From contig CACGSI010000020.1 of assembly GCA_902575715.1 (NCBI GenBank), positions 1 through 18,539 of the forward strand: DNA of 18,539 nt, in the 5' to 3' direction. Below, in pieces: positions 1-8,264 of this stretch (the first letter of the stretch is position 1; the number at the start of each line of letters is the position of its first letter). A program made the translations under genes and the position numbers. The notes under the pieces are model-generated. The model was not told where the DNA came from, made no database searches, and saw nothing but the letters and a program-made list of their open reading frames with translations. Source of the stretch: an uncultured SAR324 cluster bacterium (GTDB lineage: Bacteria > SAR324 > NAC60-12).

Positions 1-348
1 TGTTTCCTAGCTGTCAAGGGCCTCGAAAATATTGATGAAGCTTATAAATGGAAAATTAAGATGATAAAAATTGAAAATAATCTAAGTCATTTTGGTAAAA
101 GAAGAATCAATCTTGATCCAGGATACGTTGATTCACAAAAAATTATATTATTTTCAAAAAAATCTGGCCCACAAAAAGTATATATTAGAAAAGGAATTTG
201 GGGGGATATTGCTCTCATAAAAAAAAAAGACGGATTCCAATATTTACCATGGACATTCCCGGACATTAGAGAAGGAAGGTATAATAATTTTTTCCTAAAG
301 GCTATTAAAGAATTTAAGGAAGAGAGAAAGAAGCTAAAATATGTTTGA
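1..348 (+). CDS. DUF4416 family protein, C-terminal part (5' end outside window)
   Basis: The reading frame is open from the first base, so an ATG at 61 is internal and the real start lies upstream of the window. The visible 115 residues contain the block that marks DUF4416: an RRINLDPGYVD segment, then a KVYIRKGIWGD segment, then LPWTFPDIREG near the end. Family members are usually about 180 residues, so roughly the C-terminal two thirds is present. No biochemical function is established for this family, and I see no catalytic motif or membrane segment. It is followed 61 bp later by miaA on the same strand, with no obvious terminator between, so co-transcription is possible. The family assignment comes from recalled conserved motifs; the function is unknown. 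Confidence 0.75.
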   Translation, partial: CFLAVKGLENIDEAYKWKIKMIKIENNLSHFGKRRINLDPGYVDSQKIILFSKKSGPQKVYIRKGIWGDIALIKKKDGFQYLPWTFPDIREGRYNNFFLKAIKEFKEERKKLKYV

Positions 349-409
349 AAAAAATTATTTTACAAATATTTAATTTGAAATTATAAAATTCGTTTAATTA
401 TTCTTAAAT

Positions 410-1330
410 ATGGATTATTTCAAGGGCCTAATTGTAGTAACAGGTCCTACCGCAAGTGGAAAAAGTGAATTGGCTTTAAATTTAGCAAAAGAATTTAATG
501 GAGAATTAATTTGTTCTGATTCGATGCAGGTTTACCGCAAATTAAATATAGGGACATCAAAACCTTCGAAAAAAGAACAAGAATTAGTACCCCATCATCA
601 AATAGATATAATTGAACCAAACGAGTTCTATTCTGCGGGCAGTTACGCAAAAGATACTTCCCAGATTATTAACAAAATTCATAAAAGAGGGCATCTCCCG
701 ATATTAGTTGGTGGTTCAGGATTATACTTCAAAGCTCTTATGTATGGAATAAGTCAAATACCTAAAATTCCTAAGATTATAAAAGAACAAGTTAAGAACT
801 TACAGATAGAAAATGGCACTAATTATTGTTGGGAAAAATTAAAAACACTTGACCCTAAAATTGCTAAAATTATTCATCCAAATGATACTTATAGAATACT
901 TCGAAGCCTAGAAGTTCATATTACTACAGGTTCTAGCATCATGGATTTTCAAAAAGAACAACCATTTTCAGAAGCACGCTATCCATTCCTAGCTATTGCT
1001 AACAAATGGGACAGAAGTATTCTTTATGAAAGAATTAACCAACGAACACATAAGATGTTAGAATCAGGATGGGTTGAAGAAGTTATAAATCTCCTTAAGA
1101 ATTTTCCGAAAAATTCAAAGTCTTTTCAGTCAATTGGTTATCGCGAAATTATACAATATCTTACAGGAGAATTAAAGTTCAATCAGATGGTGAATTTAAT
1201 TCAACAACGTACTAGAAGATATGCAAAAAGACAAATGACTTGGTTCAGAAAAGAATCTAGTATTGAATGGATTCAACCTACAGATTTTTCACTAGTAAAA
1301 TCTAAAACTAAAGTTTTTCTTGAAAAATAA
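410..1330 (+). CDS. miaA: tRNA dimethylallyltransferase
   Basis: Transfers the dimethylallyl group of DMAPP to N6 of adenosine 37 in tRNAs reading UNN codons, giving i6A. The 306 residues match the usual 300-320. The P-loop GPTASGKS lies at residues 12-19, followed by DSMQVYR (37-43), the conserved substrate-contact region that includes the catalytic Asp. Later come LVGGSGLY, the QSIGYREI segment and the C-terminal QQRTRRYAKRQMTWFR signature, all typical of MiaA. The start is the ATG just before the MDYFKGLIVVTG strand; no Shine-Dalgarno sequence is visible in front of it, which is common in this window. The next enzyme of the pathway, miaB, is 520 bp downstream on the same strand, separated by one unknown gene, so the three may form a tRNA-modification transcription unit. 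Confidence 0.97.
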   Translation: MDYFKGLIVVTGPTASGKSELALNLAKEFNGELICSDSMQVYRKLNIGTSKPSKKEQELVPHHQIDIIEPNEFYSAGSYAKDTSQIINKIHKRGHLPILVGGSGLYFKALMYGISQIPKIPKIIKEQVKNLQIENGTNYCWEKLKTLDPKIAKIIHPNDTYRILRSLEVHITTGSSIMDFQKEQPFSEARYPFLAIANKWDRSILYERINQRTHKMLESGWVEEVINLLKNFPKNSKSFQSIGYREIIQYLTGELKFNQMVNLIQQRTRRYAKRQMTWFRKESSIEWIQPTDFSLVKSKTKVFLEK

Positions 1331-1387
1331 TTCATTTTCAGGAGAAAATACATATACGAAAAAAATTGTTAATATAAAAAATTAACC

Positions 1388-1777
1388 ATGAGACATTATT
1401 CAGTTGAAAATCAAAATTATTATATTTTTAAAACAAACAGCGTTGAAAATAAGCCTTATGTTCATTTTCAATGGGGTAAATTTGATTTTAGAATGACATT
1501 TATTTCTGGGGAAAATGATCTTATTGAAAAAAACCCCAAAATAGCCTTTTCTACTGCTAGTGGAGAAAAATTTTTAGCTATGACTTTAGAGGTATTTTAT
1601 CAAAATGAGTGGTTTGAATATGTAAAAACTACCTCACATGGTCTTCAATTGGAAGAAACTTTATGGACGTTTGATAGCAAAACATATTTTGTAGAATTCC
1701 CAAAGAATTTAAGAAGTATTGCCCAATCTATTTGCGCTAAGGAGTTAGGGATGACATCACTAAATGAAAGTCTCTGA
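1388..1777 (+). CDS. Hypothetical protein between miaA and miaB
   Basis: I do not recognise this 129-residue protein. It is rich in aromatic and charged residues, lacks a signal peptide, membrane helix or cysteine cluster (only one Cys, near the C-terminus), and looks cytosolic. Alternating hydrophobic and polar stretches such as YVHFQWGKFDFRMTFI and the WFEYVKTTSHGLQLEETLWTF region suggest a beta-rich fold. It begins 57 bp after miaA and ends 72 bp before miaB on the same strand, so it is probably co-transcribed with both. A link to tRNA modification is only a positional guess. The length of the open frame in such AT-rich DNA, and normal-looking composition throughout, support a real gene. 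Confidence 0.7.
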   Translation: MRHYSVENQNYYIFKTNSVENKPYVHFQWGKFDFRMTFISGENDLIEKNPKIAFSTASGEKFLAMTLEVFYQNEWFEYVKTTSHGLQLEETLWTFDSKTYFVEFPKNLRSIAQSICAKELGMTSLNESL

Positions 1778-1849
1778 TAGAGTCTGCATTGAAAAAAATA
1801 TTATAAATTTTACCAATAGATTTAAAGTACTGAATAAAAAGATTCAAGC

Positions 1850-3178
1850 ATGAGTGAAAAAATGAAGAGAGTTTTTATTAAAACTTACGGTTGCCAGATG
1901 AACGAATATGATTCAGAAAAAATGATTGGTGTTTTAGCTCCAAACGGTTACAAAATTACTAATCAACATCAAGATGCTGATTTAATTATTCTCAACACTT
2001 GCTCTATAAGAGAAAAAGCTGAAAACAAAGTTTTTAGTGAACTAGGAAGAATAAAAAAATTAAAATCTCTCAATCCTAATTTAAAAATAGGTGTTGGTGG
2101 ATGCGTTGCTCAGCAAGAAGGAGCTTCTATTCTAAGTCGTTCTAATAGTGTTGATTTTGTATTTGGCACAGATAATTTATTTGAACTACCAGAAATATTA
2201 AAAAAAATTTCATCTGGACAAAAAATTTGTCAAACAAAACGTCATCCTAGGCAAAAAGTAAGAAATTTTATTCCACATAATACATTTAGGAATTCTAGAA
2301 GTTTTGGAGTAAAATCTTTTCTAGCCATAACTAAAGGATGTAATAATAATTGCTCATTTTGCGTTGTTCCAAATACAAGAGGAGGAGAAGTCAGCCGCGA
2401 ACCAGAAAACATTATTGCAGAAGCCAAAAAACTTATTTCAAGTGGAACTAAAGAAATATGTTTACTGGGACAAAATGTAAATTCATACTTCGCAAATAAT
2501 GTAAATTTTGTGGAACTATTAAAGAATCTGGATAAACTTGAAGGTTTAGAAAGATTACGTTTTATTTCTCCTCACCCTAAAGATTTTCAAAAAGATTTAG
2601 CCAATGCATTTGTTGATTTAAAGTCTCTTTGTGAACATATGCACTTACCTTTGCAATCTGGCTCTAACAGAATTCTTAATAGAATGAGACGTTTCTATAC
2701 TATCGAAACCTTTTTAGAAAAAGTTAATTTATTAAGAAAAAGATTACCCAGCGCTACAATTTCGACTGATTTGATCGTTGGATTCCCTGGAGAAACAGAC
2801 AAAGAATTTCAAATGACTATAGAAGCAGTACAAGAAATTAGATTTGATTCTATTTATTCATTTAAATACTCTCCTAGACCAGGAACTCGGGCTGCAAAAT
2901 ATCCTGAACAAATCCCTGAAAATATTAGATCCAGCCGACTAAAAAAATTACTCGATATCCAAGAAAAAATTCTTTTGGAAAAAAACAATTCATTAGTTGG
3001 TACTAACCAAGAAATATTGATTGAGAAGAAAAATAATATAAATGAAAATACTGCTTTTGGTAGATCTCGAGGGAACCATATGGTCGCTATCAAAGACTGT
3101 AAAAGTGAAATTGGAGAACTTTTAAAAGTTGAAATAATTGGAACAAATAATAATTCGTTAAAAGCAAAACCTATTTAA
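1850..3178 (+). CDS. miaB: tRNA-2-methylthio-N6-dimethylallyladenosine synthase
   Basis: Radical-SAM methylthiotransferase that converts i6A37 made by MiaA into ms2i6A37. The 442 residues match the family. The N-terminal UPF0004 domain carries the three auxiliary-cluster cysteines: C15 (KTYGCQMN), C51 (NTCSIRE) and C85 (GGCVAQ). The radical-SAM motif CNNNCSFC supplies C164, C168 and C171. HLPLQSGSN, the STDLIVGFPGET segment and YSPRPGT are MiaB signatures, and the last 65 or so residues form the TRAM RNA-binding domain. Two close in-frame starts exist: ATG at 1850 and ATG at 1862 (MKRVFIKTYG). Neither has a good ribosome-binding site, so the N-terminus is uncertain by four residues. The signatures favour MiaB over MtaB or RimO, and miaA nearby supports this. 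Confidence 0.96.
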   Translation: MSEKMKRVFIKTYGCQMNEYDSEKMIGVLAPNGYKITNQHQDADLIILNTCSIREKAENKVFSELGRIKKLKSLNPNLKIGVGGCVAQQEGASILSRSNSVDFVFGTDNLFELPEILKKISSGQKICQTKRHPRQKVRNFIPHNTFRNSRSFGVKSFLAITKGCNNNCSFCVVPNTRGGEVSREPENIIAEAKKLISSGTKEICLLGQNVNSYFANNVNFVELLKNLDKLEGLERLRFISPHPKDFQKDLANAFVDLKSLCEHMHLPLQSGSNRILNRMRRFYTIETFLEKVNLLRKRLPSATISTDLIVGFPGETDKEFQMTIEAVQEIRFDSIYSFKYSPRPGTRAAKYPEQIPENIRSSRLKKLLDIQEKILLEKNNSLVGTNQEILIEKKNNINENTAFGRSRGNHMVAIKDCKSEIGELLKVEIIGTNNNSLKAKPI

Positions 3179-3230
3179 CCAAATTTTTTTTAGAAAATTA
3201 TTTTTTAAAAAAATTAAAAAATTCTCTCTA

Positions 3231-3497
3231 CTATTGAAAACGAATTTTAGAATTTGGAGCAACTCGAGGAGATAACTTTCTGTCACACAAGTCATGATCT
3301 GTATAATTTATTAATCTTTTTAAAGGAGGACTTTCAGAAATTTGAATACAACTATCTCCAAAATCTTTCCAATTTTTATCTGAACAGCCCATCAAAATAA
3401 GTACAATTTTAAGAAAAATAATTTTTTCTGTGAAAAATAATTTTAATTGAATTTTATTAATTATAAATAAACTTCTTTCCCTTAAATACTTTATCAT
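3231..3497 (-). CDS. Possible small lipoprotein, unknown function
   Basis: An 88-residue frame on the minus strand inside an otherwise empty 468-bp gap, flanked by rightward genes. The N-terminus has a basic start (MIKYLRER), a hydrophobic stretch (about residues 26-36) and a lipobox-like LMGC with Cys 38, giving a predicted mature chain of about 51 residues with two further cysteines (C50, C71). Met at the -2 lipobox position is unusual, and the leader of 37 residues is long. The codons behind the mature part are noticeably less AT-rich than the surrounding spacer, which favours true coding. No Shine-Dalgarno sequence precedes the ATG, and I recognise no homologue. The alternative is a chance open frame. 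Existence and localisation are inference. Confidence 0.4.
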   Translation of the reverse strand: MIKYLRERSLFIINKIQLKLFFTEKIIFLKIVLILMGCSDKNWKDFGDSCIQISESPPLKRLINYTDHDLCDRKLSPRVAPNSKIRFQ

Positions 3498-3646
3498 TAC
3501 TAAATTATTTGTAATCTTGAGATTTTACTTTTATTTAGGCAAAATTTTGATTTAATTAAATATTTACCTTTATAGTAAATTATTTTTTTATTTATAGAGC
3601 AATCTAGATGCCAAGTTTTTTGTAACTTAAAATTTGAAAAAATTTT

Positions 3647-4822
3647 GTGAATATTGTAGGTGTAGGAATATCAAAAAAAACAGATCCAATTTTAGCAATT
3701 GATGAAGTAATAGAAAAAGCTGTAATTAAAACAAAACTCCCAGAGGTAAACTGGATATTGATTTTTTTTACTCCTGATCACTTTGCGCACGCAGCCATTC
3801 TCCATGAACTAATTCTTGAAAAAACAAATTGCAAAAGTTTAACAGGCTGCAGTGGAATGGGAGTACTATGCCAAAATGAAGAAATTACAAAAGGACCTGG
3901 TCTAGTTTTAATGGCAGGTTATACTCCTGAACTAAAAACTCTTGCTTTAGCAAAATTTCAAGAATTAGAACACAGTATAGGAGTCCCCCAGCAACTTTCC
4001 GAAACTTTAGAAAGTTTAACAGATAAAAATCCACTTTTTTTATTTTTCCCAGATGTATTCAGACATCAACCTCATAATTTTATTAATATGTTTAATTATT
4101 TAAAACCCCGTCCAAGTGTTTTTGGTGCTGGATCTTGTAACAACGGTAACCAACCAACTTCCATTCAATTTGGTCCTGAAACAATAACCTTGAATGGAGC
4201 AGGTGGATTGGCATTTGAGGGAATACCCAAATTTTGTGCTGGAGTAACTCAATCTTGTGCTACTTTCGGCGAACCAATGTTCATAACTGAGGTTAAAGAC
4301 GATATAATTGTATCACTTGATGGAATACCAGCTTTAGAAGTTTTCACTGAAGTCGCTAAAGAATTAGGTGTCAATAATATCCAAGAAGCTGCCCAGCAAT
4401 TATTACTTAGTTTTCCATTAGATCCTACAAATCCAGTTTTTACAGGAGAAGGCTCTATGGCACGCCATATTACGGGCATTGATGTCCCTTCTCAGGGCAT
4501 TACTACCGCAGAGATAGTTCACCAAGGAAGTGTGCTTTCTTTTGCTTATCGCAATCAAAAAACTGCTGAAAAAGATCTAAAGTCTATGTTGTATCGATTG
4601 AAAAATAAAAACGATGAAATTCCAACTTTTGGAATATATTTTAATTGTGCTTCTCGAGGTGACGCTTTATATGGTCAGCCAAATGTAGATATCAACAATA
4701 TTCGGGAAATTTTGGGTGAATTCCCTTTAATAGGATTTTTTGGTGCATATGAAATGGCTCAAATGCCTCAGGGGGTTCAATTATATTCCTATACAGGGGT
4801 TTTGGTTTTAATATATTTGTAA
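3647..4822 (+). CDS. FIST domain protein (FIST_N plus FIST_C), stand-alone
   Basis: The 391 residues consist of the two halves of the FIST module and nothing else. The N-terminal half includes the GCSGMGV segment (about residue 67 on), and the C-terminal half ends with the FIST_C pattern: CASRGDALYG, GEFPLIGFFGAYEMAQMP and LYSYTGVLVLIYL. FIST is described as a small-ligand sensory domain, found fused to kinases, cyclase-type output domains or methyl-accepting proteins, and also alone. Here no output domain, transmembrane helix or signal peptide is visible. The start is GTG at 3647: the in-frame stop at 3635 excludes any extension, and the MNIVGVGISKK beginning fits the first beta strand. It sits 58 bp before an lptE-like gene. 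The ligand and role are unknown. Confidence 0.88.
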   Translation: MNIVGVGISKKTDPILAIDEVIEKAVIKTKLPEVNWILIFFTPDHFAHAAILHELILEKTNCKSLTGCSGMGVLCQNEEITKGPGLVLMAGYTPELKTLALAKFQELEHSIGVPQQLSETLESLTDKNPLFLFFPDVFRHQPHNFINMFNYLKPRPSVFGAGSCNNGNQPTSIQFGPETITLNGAGGLAFEGIPKFCAGVTQSCATFGEPMFITEVKDDIIVSLDGIPALEVFTEVAKELGVNNIQEAAQQLLLSFPLDPTNPVFTGEGSMARHITGIDVPSQGITTAEIVHQGSVLSFAYRNQKTAEKDLKSMLYRLKNKNDEIPTFGIYFNCASRGDALYGQPNVDINNIREILGEFPLIGFFGAYEMAQMPQGVQLYSYTGVLVLIYL

Positions 4823-4880
4823 TTATAAAATTTTTGAAAAATATTGAATCTCCATTTGTTTCCTAAATTCAATAGGTATT

Positions 4881-5441
4881 ATGAAAAGAACAATTAATTT
4901 TTCTAAAAAATCTTTAAATAGGTACAAGCTTTTTGTTTATATTTCAATACTCACATGCTCATTGAAACTAAGTAGTTGTGGATACAAATTAGAGGGTAGT
5001 AATCCTTTATTGCCAAATAATGCAAAAACAATTGCCATTCTTCCAATACAAAATCAAACTTTCCTCGCAGGAATAGAAACAGATTTATCTGCACAATTAA
5101 ATCAGAAGCTCCGAGCCAACAGTTCATTAAGAATATCTCCAGCAAAATTTGCTGACCTCCAACTATACATAACGCTATTAGAAATTAAGACAAATAAGTC
5201 AGAATTTAGTAAAGAACAGATTTCCTCTGGAGTAAAGGCAACAATGACGGGAAAGATAATTTTAATTGATAAAAGAATTAATAAAAACATTTGGAAAGAT
5301 TCAACAATCACCGTAATTCTTAGAGAATCTTTAGAAAATGAAATGGAAAATAATTCAGGAATTTCTGTCTCAAAAAAAACAAGTCAACTAATTAAGCTTT
5401 TTTCTTCAAAAATTTATGAAGGTCTTTTTTACACTTTCTGA
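4881..5441 (+). CDS. lptE: LptE-like LPS-assembly lipoprotein
   Basis: LptE sits in the outer membrane as a lipoprotein plug of the LptD barrel, which delivers lipopolysaccharide to the cell surface. The 186-residue product starts with a basic region and a hydrophobic stretch (about residues 17-30), then the lipobox LSSC with Cys 33. Straight after the Cys comes GYKLEG, the CGY(H/K)L opening typical of LptE, and later an IAILPIQNQTF strand that matches the family's first core strand. The rest is alpha/beta in character, with a region rich in beta strands ending near residue 150. Sequence conservation in this family is low, so the call rests on lipobox position, size and the CGYKL motif. lptD is not in the window. 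The neighbours are a FIST gene and dksA. Confidence 0.72.
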   Translation: MKRTINFSKKSLNRYKLFVYISILTCSLKLSSCGYKLEGSNPLLPNNAKTIAILPIQNQTFLAGIETDLSAQLNQKLRANSSLRISPAKFADLQLYITLLEIKTNKSEFSKEQISSGVKATMTGKIILIDKRINKNIWKDSTITVILRESLENEMENNSGISVSKKTSQLIKLFSSKIYEGLFYTF

Positions 5442-5493
5442 GATCAATTAAACATGTAAAAAGTATGTACTTTCATTAAACTGATAATTAATA

Positions 5494-5515
5494 TATAATA
5501 TTGTTTCATTATAAT
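5494..5515 (+). promoter_or_regulatory. Candidate -10 boxes upstream of the dksA-like gene
   Basis: Two perfect TATAAT hexamers occur at 5494-5499 and 5510-5515, 38 and 22 bp before the ATG. No good -35 hexamer is found at 16-18 bp upstream of either, so in such AT-rich DNA a chance match cannot be excluded. They lie in the 96-bp gap after lptE, a likely place for an independent dksA promoter. Confidence 0.35.
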
Positions 5516-5537
5516 GAGAATTATTTAAAAAAGAATA

Positions 5538-5891
5538 ATGAAAGAAAACCAGTTAGAAAAATTTAGAATTCGTTTAGAAGAGATGCAAAAAGAAATCCTA
5601 GGTGAGTCGGAAGAAACTGTACTCGGTATGCAAGAAGAAAGTACTCTATTCCCTGACCCTAATGACCGAGCATCACTTGAGACAGAACATATAAATAACT
5701 TAAGAATTAGAGATAGAGAAAGGAAACTGCTTAGCAAAGTTCAGCAAGCTTTAGCCCGCTTGAAAAAAAAAACATTTGGAATATGTGAAGAATGCGGTGA
5801 GGAAATAGGTATTGAGAGGTTATTAATTAGACCTGTTACAACTTACTGTGTTACTTGCAAAGAGTCATTGGAAGCAGAAGAAGATAAATAA
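5538..5891 (+). CDS. DksA/TraR family zinc-finger protein
   Basis: Predicted RNA-polymerase secondary-channel regulator of the DksA/TraR family. The 117 residues comprise an N-terminal helix, a coiled-coil region (about 45-78) and a C4 zinc finger with Cys 83, 86, 104 and 107 inside the family signature ICEECGEEIG...CVTCKE. The tip motif DPNDRA (residues 40-45) keeps the D-x-x-D-x-A pattern that in DksA acts near the polymerase active site, so a DksA-like, ppGpp-responsive activity is plausible. It is shorter than the 151-residue E. coli DksA, and many genomes hold several paralogues, so I give no symbol. The gene ends just before a strong terminator, and groEL converges on it from the other side. 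Confidence 0.9.
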   Translation: MKENQLEKFRIRLEEMQKEILGESEETVLGMQEESTLFPDPNDRASLETEHINNLRIRDRERKLLSKVQQALARLKKKTFGICEECGEEIGIERLLIRPVTTYCVTCKESLEAEEDK

Positions 5892-5912
5892 TATTAAATA
5901 TATCTACTTAAT

Positions 5913-5957
5913 AAAAAAGGCGAGACTACAAAATAATTTTTGAGGCTCGCCTTTTTT
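5913..5957. terminator. Bidirectional intrinsic terminator between dksA-like gene and groEL
   Basis: The arms GGCGAG (5919-5924) and CTCGCC (5946-5951) pair perfectly. They are preceded by six A (5913-5918) and followed by six T (5952-5957), so the stem continues into A:T pairs and each strand has a U-tract at the 3' side of its hairpin. Part of the loop (CAAAA against TTTTG) can pair as well. It serves the rightward dksA-like gene and the leftward groEL. Confidence 0.92.
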
Positions 5958-5981
5958 TATGACAGAAATTTTGGAAGGGAG

Positions 5982-7670
<1,689 letters not shown>

Positions 7671-7700
7671 TTAATATTTTATATATTTTTATCGTAAAAA

Positions 7701-7985
7701 TTATGCCATGACACCAAGGATATCATCCTCTCTCATGATAATATAATCTTCACCATCAACTTTTACTTCAGTACCGCCGTATTTACTAAACAAAATCTTA
7801 TCACCTTTCTTTAGGCCCATTTCCTGAACAGACCCATTATCAAGACGTTTGCCAGGTCCAACCGCGACTACTTCCCCTTCTTGGGGTTTTTCTTTTGCTG
7901 TATCTGGTATAATTATTCCAGATGCTGTCATTTCTTCGGCTTCGACGCGCTTAACAAGCACGCGGTCCTGTAAGGGACGAATCAT
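7701..7985 (-). CDS. groES: Co-chaperonin GroES (10 kDa)
   Basis: Lid of the GroEL chamber. The 94 residues match the family and show the opening [12 protein letters not shown], the mobile loop with its GIIIPD contact (about residues 23-28), the [10 protein letters not shown] strand and the ending [14 protein letters not shown]. The start ATG is well fixed by a ribosome-binding site, AAGGAG, four bases ahead. It is the first gene of the groES-groEL operon. The 5' leader holds the CIRCE operator about 160 bp upstream, so HrcA repression and heat induction are expected. hrcA itself is not in the window. Confidence 0.99.
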   Translation of the reverse strand: MIRPLQDRVLVKRVEAEEMTASGIIIPDTAKEKPQEGEVVAVGPGKRLDNGSVQEMGLKKGDKILFSKYGGTEVKVDGEDYIIMREDDILGVMA

Positions 7986-7989
7986 ATTT

Positions 7990-7995
7990 CTCCTT
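7990..7995 (-). promoter_or_regulatory. Ribosome-binding site of groES
   Basis: On the minus strand AAGGAG precedes the groES ATG by four bases. It is one of only three clear Shine-Dalgarno sequences in the window (groES, hisI, thrC), in keeping with the high expression expected of groESL. Confidence 0.8.
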
Positions 7996-8071
7996 AATTA
8001 GGATTAAATTAATTAATAATTTGAGCTTCAACATCAAAAAGCGTATGCTGAGCTGTTAAAGCAAGTCAGAA

Positions 8072-8100
8072 ATTTTGAAATTTATTCAAAATTTTGTCTA
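8072..8100 (-). promoter_or_regulatory. Weak candidate promoter for groESL
   Basis: On the minus strand TAGACA (8095-8100) and CAAAAT (8072-8077) are separated by 17 bp and match five and four of six consensus positions. A transcript would begin near 8065, about 80 bases before groES, but this would leave the CIRCE site upstream of the promoter instead of overlapping it. A promoter on the lysS side of CIRCE is therefore an equal possibility. Confidence 0.25.
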
Positions 8101-8144
8101 AACAGTTATAATAACTTAATATATAGAAGATAGCAAGCAAAATA

Positions 8145-8169
8145 TAGCACTCACTAAAGAAGAGTGCTA
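8145..8169. promoter_or_regulatory. CIRCE operator (HrcA binding site)
   Basis: TAGCACTC (8145-8152), a 9-bp spacer, and GAGTGCTA (8162-8169) form a perfect inverted repeat of 8 bp that matches the CIRCE consensus, lacking only the outermost T/A pair. CIRCE is the operator of the heat-shock repressor HrcA and is usual ahead of groESL. Here it lies 160 bp before groES and 95 bp before the divergent lysS, so it could affect either direction. Confidence 0.93.
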
Positions 8170-8264
8170 GTGAAAGTTAACTGAGATAAAGATAAAATGT
8201 TTTCAAGTAATTTTATTGTGAAAGAATTTTTTAACTTTGCAGATTCAATGAATAATTAAACTAA

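Noticed and set aside
5460..5473. Inverted repeat AAAGTA-TG-TACTTT upstream of the dksA-like gene as an operator
   Set aside because: Six-base arms in AT-rich DNA are common, and it matches no known operator that I can name.
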